Shown here one piece after another: positions 17,090 through 25,678 of a DNA stretch of 47,122 bases. The stretch comes from Arthrobacter cheniae (GTDB taxonomy: Bacteria > Actinomycetota > Actinomycetes > Actinomycetales > Micrococcaceae), in contig NZ_QZVT01000012.1 in the NCBI RefSeq assembly GCF_003602275.1, forward strand, positions 21,841 through 68,962, given 5' to 3'. Position 1 is the first letter of the stretch, and every line of letters begins with the position of its first letter. The position numbers and the translations under genes were made by a program. The notes beneath the pieces were generated by a model. That model saw only the letters and a list, made by a program, of their open reading frames with translations. It searched no databases and had not been told where the DNA came from.

Positions 17090-19176
17090 CAGTGACGACG
17101 ACGACGACGACAGGGCAGGCGAGCGCCTCCACGAACGGCTCCACCAACCAGACCGTCAGCGACCTCATCGGGCGGTCCAACCGCCTGGGCGCGGACAAGC
17201 GGAACACGAACTACGCCGGTGGCAACACCTCCGCCAAGGGCTTGGGCTTCGACCCTGCCACCGGCGAGGACGTCGAGCTGCTCTGGGTCAAGGGGTCCGG
17301 TGGTGATCTCGGGACGTTGAAGGAGTCCGGCCTCGCCGTTCTGCGGCTCGACCGGATGCAGGCCCTTCGCCGCGTGTACCCGGGGGTCGACCGCGAGGAC
17401 GAGATGGTCGCGGCGTTCGATTACACACTGCACGGCAAGGGTGGCGCGGCCCCCTCCATCGACACCGCGATGCACGGCCTCGTCGACGCCGCGCACGTGG
17501 ACCACCTGCACCCCGATTCCGGCATCGCGATCGCGACGGCGGCCGACGGCGAGGCGCTGACCAAGACGATCTTCGGGTCGAAGGTCGTGTGGGTGCCCTG
17601 GCGCCGGCCCGGCTTCCAGCTCGGACTCGATATCGCCGCCATCAAGGAAGCGAACCCCGAGGCCATCGGCACCATCCTCGGCGGCCATGGCATCACGGCG
17701 TGGGGGGACACCTCTGCCGAGGCCGAGGCGAACTCCCTGTGGATCATCGAGACCGCCGAGGGGTACATCGCCGAACACGGCACGGCCGAGCCCTTCGGTC
17801 CGGCCCTCGAGGGCTATGCAGCACTGTCCGGGGGTGAGCGCCGCGCGAAGGCTGCTGCGCTCGCGCCGACCATCCGCGGCCTCGCGTCCACGGACAAGGC
17901 GCAGGTGGGCCACTTCACCGACGATCCCCGCGTCCTGGACTTCCTCGCGTCCACCGCGCACCCGCGCCTGGGAGCCCTGGGCACCAGTTGCCCCGACCAC
18001 TTCCTCCGCACCAAGGTGAAACCGCTCATCCTCGACCTCCCGGCCGGTGCCGACGTCGAGAGTTGCCTCCTGCGGCTGCGTGAACTGCACGCCGAGTACA
18101 GGACGGACTACGCCTCCTACTACGAGCGCCACGCGACGCCGGATTCGCCTGCCATGCGTGGTGCCGACCCGGCGATCGTGCTGGTTCCCGGCGTCGGCAT
18201 GTTCTCCTTCGGAGCCAACAAGCAGACCGCGCGGGTAGCCGGGGAGTTCTACCTCAACGCGATCAACGTGATGCGCGGCGCCGAGGCCATCTCGACCTAC
18301 TCACCCATCGAGGAGAGCGAGAAGTTCCGCATCGAGTACTGGGCGCTGGAGGAGGCGAAGCTGGCGCGCCTGCCGAGGCCGAAATCCCACGCCGGGCGCA
18401 TCGCGCTCGTGACGGGAGCGGCATCGGGTATCGGCAAGGCCATCGCCACCCGCCTCGCCGCCGAGGGTGCCTGCGTGGTCATCGCGGACCTGAACATCGA
18501 CAGCGCGAGCGCCGTCGCGGAGGAACTCGGCGGTCCCGACGTCGCCATCGGCGTCCAGGCCGACGTGACGGACCTGGCCCAGGTGCAGGAAGCCGTCCGG
18601 GCCACGGTGCTCGCCTTCGGTGGACTCGACCTCGTGGTCAACAATGCGGGCCTGTCCATCTCGAAGCCGCTCCTGGAAACCACCGAGAAGGACTGGGACC
18701 TGCAGCACAACGTCATGGCGAAGGGTTCCTTCCTCATGTCGCAGGCCGCCGCAAAGGTACTCATCGAGCAGGACATGGGCGGGGACATCATCTACATCTC
18801 CTCCAAGAACTCGGTCTTCGCCGGTCCCAACAACATCGCGTACAGCGCCACCAAGGCTGACCAGGCGCACCAGGTTCGGCTGCTCGCGGCCGAGCTCGGG
18901 GGCTACGGCGTCCGCGTCAACGGCATCAACCCCGACGGAGTGGTCCGCGGCTCGGGCATCTTCGCCGGGGGCTGGGGAGCCAAGCGCGCCGCTGTCTACG
19001 GCGTGGAGGAGGAGAAACTGGGCGAGTACTACGCGCAGCGCACGCTTCTCAAGCGCGAGGTGCTGCCGGAGAACGTGGCCAACGCGGTCGCCGTCCTGAC
19101 CTCCGCCGAGCTCTCGCACACCACCGGCCTGCACATCCCGGTGGACGCTGGCGTCGCCGCGGCGTTCCTCCGCTGA
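17086..19176 (+). CDS. bifunctional rhamnulose-1-phosphate aldolase / short-chain dehydrogenase
   Basis: This 696-residue fusion carries out two successive steps. Residues about 20-420 form a class II (AraD-like) aldolase that cleaves L-rhamnulose 1-phosphate to dihydroxyacetone phosphate and L-lactaldehyde; NYAGGNTSAKG and the zinc motif HVDHLHPDSG are visible. Residues about 435-690 form an SDR, with TGAASGIG at 443-450 and the catalytic YSATK at 586-590, that probably oxidises L-lactaldehyde. The N-terminus begins with a Thr/Ser-rich tail encoded by repeated ACG codons. The start overlaps the rhaI stop. Such fusions are known in several bacterial groups and keep the toxic aldehyde close to the next active site. 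Confidence 0.93.
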   Translation: MTVTTTTTTGQASASTNGSTNQTVSDLIGRSNRLGADKRNTNYAGGNTSAKGLGFDPATGEDVELLWVKGSGGDLGTLKESGLAVLRLDRMQALRRVYPGVDREDEMVAAFDYTLHGKGGAAPSIDTAMHGLVDAAHVDHLHPDSGIAIATAADGEALTKTIFGSKVVWVPWRRPGFQLGLDIAAIKEANPEAIGTILGGHGITAWGDTSAEAEANSLWIIETAEGYIAEHGTAEPFGPALEGYAALSGGERRAKAAALAPTIRGLASTDKAQVGHFTDDPRVLDFLASTAHPRLGALGTSCPDHFLRTKVKPLILDLPAGADVESCLLRLRELHAEYRTDYASYYERHATPDSPAMRGADPAIVLVPGVGMFSFGANKQTARVAGEFYLNAINVMRGAEAISTYSPIEESEKFRIEYWALEEAKLARLPRPKSHAGRIALVTGAASGIGKAIATRLAAEGACVVIADLNIDSASAVAEELGGPDVAIGVQADVTDLAQVQEAVRATVLAFGGLDLVVNNAGLSISKPLLETTEKDWDLQHNVMAKGSFLMSQAAAKVLIEQDMGGDIIYISSKNSVFAGPNNIAYSATKADQAHQVRLLAAELGGYGVRVNGINPDGVVRGSGIFAGGWGAKRAAVYGVEEEKLGEYYAQRTLLKREVLPENVANAVAVLTSAELSHTTGLHIPVDAGVAAAFLR

Positions 19177-19177
19177 C

Positions 19178-20641
19178 GTGGGCGGTCGTCAGGGGGTGGC
19201 CTTCGCCGCCATCGACATCGGGGCTTCCTCCGGCCGCGTCATCCTCGGCAGGCTGACGGATGCAGGTCCGGACCTGCAGACCGTGCATCGCTTCGCCAAT
19301 GGGGCCCAGTTCCTCGGCGGCGCCTTGCGTTGGGACATCGAGGCGCTGTTCGCCGAGGTCCTCGCCGGACTCGCGGCTGCCGCGCAAGCGGCGGCCGTGG
19401 CCGGGGACACCGTCACGAGCATCGGGATCGACACGTGGGCGGTGGACTACGGACTGGTGGACGACACCGGCGCCCTCCGCCACCTGCCTTTCAGCTACCG
19501 TGATGGCCGGACCGGGACGAGCATCGGCGTGGTGCATCGAGCCGTCCCGCCCGGACAGCTCTACGGGCAGACCGGGCTGCAGTTCCTGCCCTTCAACACG
19601 GTGTATCAGCTGGCCGCCGAGCGATCGCTGGAGGGCGTGCAGGCCCTGCTGATCCCCGACCTCCTCGCCTACCGCCTCACCGGCGAGCGACGCACCGAAG
19701 CCACGAACGCCTCGACCACAGGCCTGCTCGATGCCCGGACCGGTACCTGGGCAGTGGATCTCTTCGGCCCGCTGGGCCTGCGGGAGGACCTCTTCCCACC
19801 CCTCGTGGAGCCCGGCTCCACCATCGGTACCCTGTTGCCCGCGATCGCGCGCAAGACCGGGTTGCCGGAGGTGACCGCAGTTCTCGCGGTCGGATCGCAT
19901 GACACGGCCTCCGCCGTCGCGGCAGTCCCTGCGGAGTCGGCCCACTTCGCGTACATCTCCTCAGGGACATGGTCACTCGTGGGGGTCGAGCTGGACGCAC
20001 CGATCCTGACCGACGAGAGCCGCACCGCGAACTTCACGAACGAGCGCGGCGTGGACGGCACCATCCGCTACCTCCGCAATACCGGGGGGCTCTGGCTGCT
20101 GCAGGAGTGCCTTCGGGAGTGGTCCGTCGAGGGGCCCTCACCGGATCTGGCCGAGCTACTCGCGGCCGCGGCGGCGCTACCCGCGGGCGGTCCGATCATC
20201 GACGCCGACAGCACCGACTTCCTCGCGCCCGACGGCATGCCCGGGCGTATCCTGCGGGCAGCCGTGGCGTCGGGTGGGAGCATCCCCTCGTCGCGGGAGG
20301 CACTTGTGCGGTGCATCATGGACAGCCTCGCCGAGGCCTACGCCCGCACCCTCCAGGATGCCGCGCGGCTCTCTGGACACCGGATCGATGTCATCCATGT
20401 GGTGGGTGGCGGATCGCAGAACGCCCTGCTCTGCCAGCTGACGGCGGACCGGACGGGCCTGCCGGTCCTCGCGGGCCCCGTGGAGGCCACCGCACTCGGC
20501 AACATCCTCGTCCAGGCGAGAGCAGCCGGGTTGCTCGACGCCGGAACGGGCCTCGCAGGCATCAGGCGCGCGGCGCGCGCCGCGGCCAGTACGGTCCGCT
20601 ACGACCCCGCGGACAAGGCGGCGCTGACGTCAGCGGGGTAG
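19178..20641 (+). CDS. rhaB: rhamnulokinase
   Basis: This 487-residue FGGY-family kinase phosphorylates L-rhamnulose at C1. The N-terminal phosphate-binding loop [17 protein letters not shown], the middle segments [14 protein letters not shown] and [13 protein letters not shown], and the C-terminal ATP-site motif [23 protein letters not shown] are all present, so it is complete. The GTG at 19178 begins one base after the preceding stop, which suggests coupling; a GTG at 19196 region is an alternative that would still keep the fold. It closes the plus-strand operon and its 3' end overlaps by 12 bases with the convergent DUF2256-DUF3253 gene. Confidence 0.93.
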   Translation: MGGRQGVAFAAIDIGASSGRVILGRLTDAGPDLQTVHRFANGAQFLGGALRWDIEALFAEVLAGLAAAAQAAAVAGDTVTSIGIDTWAVDYGLVDDTGALRHLPFSYRDGRTGTSIGVVHRAVPPGQLYGQTGLQFLPFNTVYQLAAERSLEGVQALLIPDLLAYRLTGERRTEATNASTTGLLDARTGTWAVDLFGPLGLREDLFPPLVEPGSTIGTLLPAIARKTGLPEVTAVLAVGSHDTASAVAAVPAESAHFAYISSGTWSLVGVELDAPILTDESRTANFTNERGVDGTIRYLRNTGGLWLLQECLREWSVEGPSPDLAELLAAAAALPAGGPIIDADSTDFLAPDGMPGRILRAAVASGGSIPSSREALVRCIMDSLAEAYARTLQDAARLSGHRIDVIHVVGGGSQNALLCQLTADRTGLPVLAGPVEATALGNILVQARAAGLLDAGTGLAGIRRAARAAASTVRYDPADKAALTSAG

Positions 20642-21022
20642 TCGCAACACCACCGGACCCTTCGCCGTCGACGGATCGACAACCACGCCGCGCTGCACCA
20701 TCTCGGCGAGTCCCCGTTGGACCAGCCGACGGGCAGCACGACGGGCAGGCTCATGCACCGTGGTGCCGTCGGCTCCGAATGCCCCTGCCGCGTCGGTGGG
20801 ATCGACGTCCGAGCCCCGGGATCCGGCGCTCAGGCGCGCGAGGAGCCACTCCTCGAGGGCTGTGTCGATCGGACGCACCTTCCGGGCCCGGCAGGCGTCG
20901 CTGCAGTACGCCACGTCCTCCCAGTTCCGCTCCCACTTCTTGCGCCACTCGATCCGACGGCCGCACGACCGGCAGGTCTTCGACTCGTGGGCAGCTCGGG
21001 AGGCCTTCGAACGGGACCCCAC
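20630..21022 (-). CDS. DUF2256-DUF3253 fusion protein
   Basis: This 130-residue protein joins two small domains. Residues 15-45 hold the DUF2256 zinc-finger-like motif ([20 protein letters not shown] ... YCSDACR, four cysteines). Residues 50-130 match DUF3253 ([27 protein letters not shown] ... [23 protein letters not shown]), which looks like a winged-helix fold. A GTG at 21022 with GGAG six bases upstream is preferred to the open frame extending to 21142, whose extra residues overlap the neighbouring gene. The function of both domains is unknown; the fold suggests nucleic acid binding. Confidence 0.78.
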   Translation of the reverse strand: MGSRSKASRAAHESKTCRSCGRRIEWRKKWERNWEDVAYCSDACRARKVRPIDTALEEWLLARLSAGSRGSDVDPTDAAGAFGADGTTVHEPARRAARRLVQRGLAEMVQRGVVVDPSTAKGPVVLRLPR

Positions 21023-21077
21023 TACCGTCTCCGGCCGGGGGTCGGGGGACGGCGTGAAGAAACGCACCGGTCGGCGG

Positions 21078-21920
21078 TCACATGCGTCCGAAGATGGACC
21101 GTATGACCGCGAAGACCCCGTAGCAGATGAGGCCGACGGCAACTGCGGTCAGCACGTACACCCCGCCCGGGTGGTACTGCAACGCCTTCAGGCTGCCGTC
21201 CAGCCCGGTGGACTCCTGGGGATTGCGGTCAAGTCCGGCGATGACGAACAGACCGCCTACCAGCAGCAGTGCGATTCCCTTCGCGACATGGCCCACGACG
21301 CCGAACACTTCGATCACCCGACCGCGTGCCGTGTCCTCGAACGTCCGGAGCTCCGGGCGGAAAGTCCGGCGCACGCCCTTGATGACGAAATGGGCCCCGA
21401 TCCCGAGGATTACTCCGGCGGTCACGAACACGAGCACCACTCCGAAGTTGGACGTGAGCAGGGAGCGCGTGAAGTCGACCGTCGACTGGGACGAGTCGGG
21501 GCCGTCGCCGAGGGCGAAGCGCGCGAATGTGCCCGCCATGGATCCGTAGATGACCACGAGCGAGCCCGACGAGATGTGCTTGCCGATCCGCTCCCTCCTG
21601 CCGAGGTGACGTGCCCGCAGCGTCGCCTCGCTGAACTGCCACAGTGCCAGTCCGGCGCAGCCCACAGCGCAGATCCACATGATCGCGGTGCCGAGGTTCC
21701 CCTCGGCCACTTCCTCCAGGGCTCCCGTCGGTTCCGCCTCGCCCTTCCCGCCGAAGGCGAGGCGGAGAGCGATGATGCCGATCAGGATGTGCACCACCGC
21801 GAGCGCCGCGAACCCGAGGCGCGCCGCTACATCCAGGGCGCGTGCGTCGGACACCGATTCGACGGCATCGGCGGCCCGGCTTGCCGCGCTCCGCTGGTCG
21901 GCGTTGCTGTCCGTCGTCAT
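21078..21920 (-). CDS. DUF1206 membrane protein
   Basis: This 280-residue protein has six predicted membrane helices arranged as three repeats of a two-helix unit, which is the DUF1206 pattern. Each repeat contains an alanine/glycine-rich helix preceded by a conserved basic-aromatic segment (for example [20 protein letters not shown], and [17 protein letters not shown]). The ATG at 21920 is preceded by GGAGG at eight bases. The family is widespread in Actinobacteria and of unknown function. It shares its strand with the DUF2256-DUF3253 gene 55 bases downstream. Confidence 0.82.
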   Translation of the reverse strand: MTTDSNADQRSAASRAADAVESVSDARALDVAARLGFAALAVVHILIGIIALRLAFGGKGEAEPTGALEEVAEGNLGTAIMWICAVGCAGLALWQFSEATLRARHLGRRERIGKHISSGSLVVIYGSMAGTFARFALGDGPDSSQSTVDFTRSLLTSNFGVVLVFVTAGVILGIGAHFVIKGVRRTFRPELRTFEDTARGRVIEVFGVVGHVAKGIALLLVGGLFVIAGLDRNPQESTGLDGSLKALQYHPGGVYVLTAVAVGLICYGVFAVIRSIFGRM

Positions 21921-22249
21921 CGCAACCGCCTCCCGTCGTCGCCTGCGCGTACCGCCGAGGGCCATCGGACGGAAACACCGAGCAGGTGTTGTCCAAGTTT
22001 AGGAGAAGGTGACGGCAGGACGGTCGGCAACCGACACCTTGCGCCGGCCGCGCTCCGCTGCCTGCTCCGATCCCTTCCCGGCCTCCATCAGGCACCGATC
22101 CGATACCAGCGGCACGGCTCCCAAGCCTTGAGCCGGCCGTCCCGACACGGCACACTGGTCATGCCAGTCCCTTCGGCATGTCAGCGCACACCGTGGTCTC
22201 ACCCAAACCGATTCGTCGGACGTCGCTGCCCCGACTACTTGGAGCGCCC
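21921..22249. other. divergent intergenic region
   Basis: This 329-bp region separates DUF1206 (minus) from the GGDEF gene (plus). It contains a 6-bp inverted repeat AACACC-N5-GGTGTT at 21974-21990, about 55 bases upstream of DUF1206, next to a possible minus-strand -35 TTGGAC. The remainder, although open in one plus frame from 22178, shows no homology, so no further gene is called. Confidence 0.35.
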
Positions 22250-23812
22250 ATGCTGAATGACGACATCGTGACGGAGAGCGGTTCGCTGCGCCTGGCGCAG
22301 GAGCGTGACCTGATCACCGCCCTCGAGGGGATAGAAATCAGCGCGGACCTCGCGCTCGCTGTGATCGAGGCAGCGGACGTCCGGGCGTTCGCCGAGGCGC
22401 TCGGTCGGCTCGACGTCGCCTTCTGGGCCGAGGTGACCGGACTCGACGCCCTGGCGCGGATCGAGGGAGCCCCGGGAGCACGGACGCGAGGACAGGAGAT
22501 CCTCGACTGGGCGACCGAGCAGGGTGATGCCCGCCTGGCCAGTCGCTGTCATGCCCTGATCGCCATGATGGATCTCCTCGCAGGGCATTCCGGGTCGGGC
22601 GCTGAACAGGCGACCATCGCCGTGACACTCCTCGACGGTTCGGAGCTGCCGCGCCTGCGGGCGAAGCTGCTGACGCGGCAGGCCATCGGCTTGCTGGGCG
22701 CGGGTCTCCTCCAGCACGGATTCGCCGTGTCACGGCGAGCGCTGGCCCTCGCCGAACACCTGGACGACAATGATCTCCTGGCACAGCTCGCTTCCAATGC
22801 CTTCCATGCGGCACTCGACGAGGCCATGCCGGAGGAGGCGACGTTCTGGCTGGAGCGGCTCCAGGCCGTGATAGCCGCCTCTCCCGAGCTCGAGACGGAG
22901 TTGGGAGACGTGCTCGCGCGCGGTCACCTCGCAGCCCACCGCCCCTGGGATGCCCTCGAAGTCCTGCAGCGTTCGGACGAAGCCGACACCGCGACGTCCC
23001 AGCCGGAGACGAAGGCCTACCGGATGCTCCTTCTCGCTCAGGCCCATCATGGAGTCGGTGACCTGGCTTCCGCACGGAGCGCACTCGACCGGGCGGAGCA
23101 TCTCACTGCGCGCCACGCGCTCGAGGAAGTGGCTTCGATGATCCTCGAGGAGCGCGCTGCCGTGGCCGCGTCCGCGGCCGATTTTCGTCTTGCCTACGAA
23201 CTGCACCGGCAGTTCCACCACACCGCCAGGACGCGCTGGATCGAAGCGCGACGTTCACAGGTGGACCATCTGTTCGCCGAGCAGAACGTGACGGAGGCCA
23301 TCGAGAGGGCCGAGCAGGCGGAGGCCGCCGTCGCCGTCGATCCACTCACCAAGGTACGCAACCGACGTTGGGTCGAGGACTCACTTCCCGAGGTCGTCCG
23401 CAGATGGCAGACCGGCGGGAGATGGACGGGTTCGCTGGCGATCCTCGACCTGGACCACTTCAAGCAGGTCAACGATCGCTACGGGCACCCGGCGGGGGAC
23501 GACGTCCTCGTCGCCGTCGCCGGGTGCCTGGAACAGGGCTCGGGCGTCAGGTATGTTGCCCGCATCGGCGGTGAGGAGTTCCTGCTGGTCCTGGAGCAGC
23601 AGGCTGACCAGCAGGAAGTAGCGGGCGGCGTCCTGTCCTCCCTGCGCAGCCTCGAATGGCCCCACATACACCTCGGGCTGCATCTCACCGCGAGCATCGG
23701 CTTCGCGGACTGCACACCGGGGGCGTCATCGGCGGACCTTCTGCGGGAGGCGGACCGGAATCTGTACAGGGCGAAGCGGGCCGGCAGGGACCGGGCGGTC
23801 GGCCCCTGGTAG
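22250..23812 (+). CDS. GGDEF diguanylate cyclase with TPR-like sensor
   Basis: This 520-residue cytoplasmic protein probably makes cyclic di-GMP. Residues 1-350 are helical and repeat-like (several blocks such as LARGHLAAHRPWDALEVLQ and AHHGVGDLASARSALDRAEHL), which suggests tetratricopeptide-type repeats, followed by a coiled linker (AEQNVTEAIERAEQAEAA). The GGDEF domain begins DPLTKVRNRRW, has DLDHFKQVNDRYGHPAGD and the active-site motif GGEEF at 440-444. No RxxD inhibitory site precedes the active site. The ATG at 22250 has GGAG five bases upstream. No membrane segment or signal peptide is visible. Confidence 0.88.
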   Translation: MLNDDIVTESGSLRLAQERDLITALEGIEISADLALAVIEAADVRAFAEALGRLDVAFWAEVTGLDALARIEGAPGARTRGQEILDWATEQGDARLASRCHALIAMMDLLAGHSGSGAEQATIAVTLLDGSELPRLRAKLLTRQAIGLLGAGLLQHGFAVSRRALALAEHLDDNDLLAQLASNAFHAALDEAMPEEATFWLERLQAVIAASPELETELGDVLARGHLAAHRPWDALEVLQRSDEADTATSQPETKAYRMLLLAQAHHGVGDLASARSALDRAEHLTARHALEEVASMILEERAAVAASAADFRLAYELHRQFHHTARTRWIEARRSQVDHLFAEQNVTEAIERAEQAEAAVAVDPLTKVRNRRWVEDSLPEVVRRWQTGGRWTGSLAILDLDHFKQVNDRYGHPAGDDVLVAVAGCLEQGSGVRYVARIGGEEFLLVLEQQADQQEVAGGVLSSLRSLEWPHIHLGLHLTASIGFADCTPGASSADLLREADRNLYRAKRAGRDRAVGPW

Positions 23813-23906
23813 TCCGGGGCGCTCTCCGCCAAGGCAGCTCGACCCGCCCCACCTATCGGCCCCCGCATGCGAACCCCGTGGAACGACGCTGACGGGACCG
23901 GAGTGG

Positions 23907-24671
23907 TCAGTCCCGTTGCACGAGCCACTCCCCGAGCGCCGCGCGCACCAGTTCCGCACCACCCTTGCCGCCGTAATGCGCGGCGAAGCGCGGGTCCGCC
24001 ACGTACATGTCACCGAGACCGCGAAGGTACTCCTCCGACAGGGAGCCGTCCTGTTCGCGGGGAACCCCCGGAACATCCGACAGCCAGGCGATGTGGCGCT
24101 CGGCGAGACGCTGGGCCTCGTCGCTATCAGGCGACGCGCCCCTCGATGCGGCGGCGATCCAGCGGGCGGTGAGGTCTGCCACGTCCCGCTGGAATTCCGC
24201 CCGCTCGTCGTCGCTCTTGCCGCGCCACCACGAGTTGCCCTGCCCATAGGCGTCCTGCCCCCACCGATCCACCACCTCCCGCTCGTAGCGCGTGTGGTCG
24301 AATCCGCTGAACATCCTCTCCGGCATGGGTTCATCTCCTCGCTCGAGGGCCTCCACCGTGGTGAGGACCGCACTGATCTGCAGGTCGAGCCGTTGCTGCT
24401 CGCCGCGGAGGTGGTCAAGGTGAGCCCGCAGGGCCGACGCGGGGCTGTCGCTGCGCCCGTCGTCGATCACGTCCCGGATGACCGGCAGCGGCAGTCCCAG
24501 CGACCTCAGCAACAGGATGCGCTGGAGCCTCACGAGGGCCGCGGAGTCGTAGTACCGGTATCCGTTCGCCCCGATGCGGGTCGCGTCCAGCAGACCGATG
24601 TCGCCATAGTGGCGCAGTGTCCGGCTCGTGGTTCCGGCCAGCCGGGCAACAGCCGCGATGGGATGGTCCAC
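23907..24671 (-). CDS. MerR family regulator with TipAS domain
   Basis: This 254-residue regulator has a MerR winged helix at the N-terminus (PIAAVARLAGTTSRTLRHYGDIGLL, GYRYYD), a dimerising coiled coil (AHLDHLRGEQQRLDLQISAVLTTVEAL) and a C-terminal TipAS antibiotic-recognition domain (FSGFDHTRYEREVVDRWG ... LSEEYLRGLGDMYVADPRFAAHY). TipA-type proteins bind thiopeptides or albicidin-like molecules and activate resistance or efflux genes. The GTG at 24671 is chosen because GGAGG lies eight bases before it. No transporter gene is adjacent, so the protein may act at a distance or simply sequester the drug. Confidence 0.88.
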   Translation of the reverse strand: MDHPIAAVARLAGTTSRTLRHYGDIGLLDATRIGANGYRYYDSAALVRLQRILLLRSLGLPLPVIRDVIDDGRSDSPASALRAHLDHLRGEQQRLDLQISAVLTTVEALERGDEPMPERMFSGFDHTRYEREVVDRWGQDAYGQGNSWWRGKSDDERAEFQRDVADLTARWIAAASRGASPDSDEAQRLAERHIAWLSDVPGVPREQDGSLSEEYLRGLGDMYVADPRFAAHYGGKGGAELVRAALGEWLVQRD

Positions 24672-24715
24672 CTCGTCCTCCTCCGTCCGCCGCACGGGAG
24701 GCGCCGGTACCTACA

Positions 24716-24746
24716 ACGGTAGGAATTGACGCACGGTCAAGGTCAA
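24716..24746 (-). promoter_or_regulatory. MerR-type promoter with 19-bp spacer
   Basis: On the minus strand TTGACC (24746-24741) and TACCGT (24721-24716) are separated by 19 bases, and the spacer holds a perfect inverted repeat, TTGAC-N5-GTCAA (24726-24740 on the plus strand). A palindrome in an over-long spacer is the hallmark of MerR-activated promoters, so the TipA-like gene probably activates itself. Confidence 0.6.
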
Positions 24747-24815
24747 GTCCCCTGGTTGCTGGTTGCGCCCTGCGCATCGATCAGGGAGGGTGACGAGGTC
24801 CCACCCGTCCGGCGA

Positions 24816-25079
24816 TCAGCTGTACCAGAACCACTGCGGCGGGCGCCACGAGGCCGGGACTATGTGCGCATTGAACGTGCCACATTCGGAGCAGCTGTAA
24901 CTGGCGCTCGCAGGAATGAGGTCCGTGGAATGCTCCGCCTGCCGAGCGGGGACGAACTCCTCGAAGATCAGGTACTCATCTGTGCGGCACTGGGGGCAGG
25001 AGGGTGATTCGCCCGTGTCCGCGAGTGGAAGGGATGAGCTGCTGGTGTGCAGGCTTCGCCCGTGGTGGATTGTTGTCAT
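24816..25079 (-). CDS. small zinc-ribbon-like protein
   Basis: This 87-residue protein has two CxxC knuckles (CPQC at residues 34-37 and CSEC further on) spaced as in a zinc ribbon, and a Trp/Pro-rich C-terminus (SWRPPQWFWYS). The N-terminus begins MTTIHHGRSLH. The frame is open much further upstream, but only this part looks like protein; the ATG at 25079, or one four codons earlier, is the likely start. No strong ribosome site is visible. The function is unknown; such proteins are found as conserved hypotheticals in Micrococcaceae as far as I recall. Confidence 0.6.
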   Translation of the reverse strand: MTTIHHGRSLHTSSSSLPLADTGESPSCPQCRTDEYLIFEEFVPARQAEHSTDLIPASASYSCSECGTFNAHIVPASWRPPQWFWYS

Positions 25080-25236
25080 GAGATGCACCATTCCCGTCTT
25101 GCAACCGACGCTGGGTGCAAGGAGTGAGGGTATTTGTCCCTCGAATATAGACTCCCGCCACGTATTGCGGAAGGACCCGTCTCGTGCTGCCCGCAGCCAT
25201 GCGGCTGGATTCCTACCGGCTGGCACAATGGGCCAC

Positions 25237-25659
25237 ATGACCGCCAGGGCTCCGAGATCCGCAGCAGCACTGCCTCCCGAGCAGGCCGCACCCATGCGCC
25301 GCGCCCTCGGGCAGAGTGCCGACGTCACCGTCTTCGTGGACGGCACCGCCCACCGCCTCCCCGCGGAGGCACAGGCAGCCGTCGTCGACCTCCTCTCCCG
25401 CCTGTCCGACGGCGACGCCGTACAGGTGACCTCCGTGGCTGAACTGCTCACCACCTCGCAGGCGGCCGAGCTCGCCGGGATCTCCCACAGCTACCTGCGC
25501 AAGCTCACCGATGCCGGCACCCTGCCGGTCGAGTACCGCGGTTCGCACCGGCGTATCCGCCGGGCCGACGTCGAGGACTGGTTGCGGAGCCAGCTCCGCC
25601 GCAAGGAGCTGTCCGCGGTCACTGACGTGACCGGCTCCCCGGATCAGCCGCCCTCCTGA
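25237..25659 (+). CDS. excisionase-family HTH DNA-binding protein
   Basis: This 140-residue protein ends in a MerR/excisionase-like helix-turn-helix (LLTTSQAAELAGISHSYLRKLTDAGTLPVEYRGSHRRIRRADVEDWL). The N-terminal 70 residues form an antitoxin-like extension (VTVFVDGTAHRLPAEAQAAVVDLLSRL). In related loci such proteins precede a PIN-domain toxin, but here the next gene is a convergent PucR regulator, so no toxin partner is present. CACAAT (25224-25229) lies seven bases before the ATG, which would give a leaderless message. An in-frame ATG at 25228 is less likely. Confidence 0.72.
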   Translation: MTARAPRSAAALPPEQAAPMRRALGQSADVTVFVDGTAHRLPAEAQAAVVDLLSRLSDGDAVQVTSVAELLTTSQAAELAGISHSYLRKLTDAGTLPVEYRGSHRRIRRADVEDWLRSQLRRKELSAVTDVTGSPDQPPS

Positions 25660-25678
25660 GCGCACTCCTCGACGCCGG

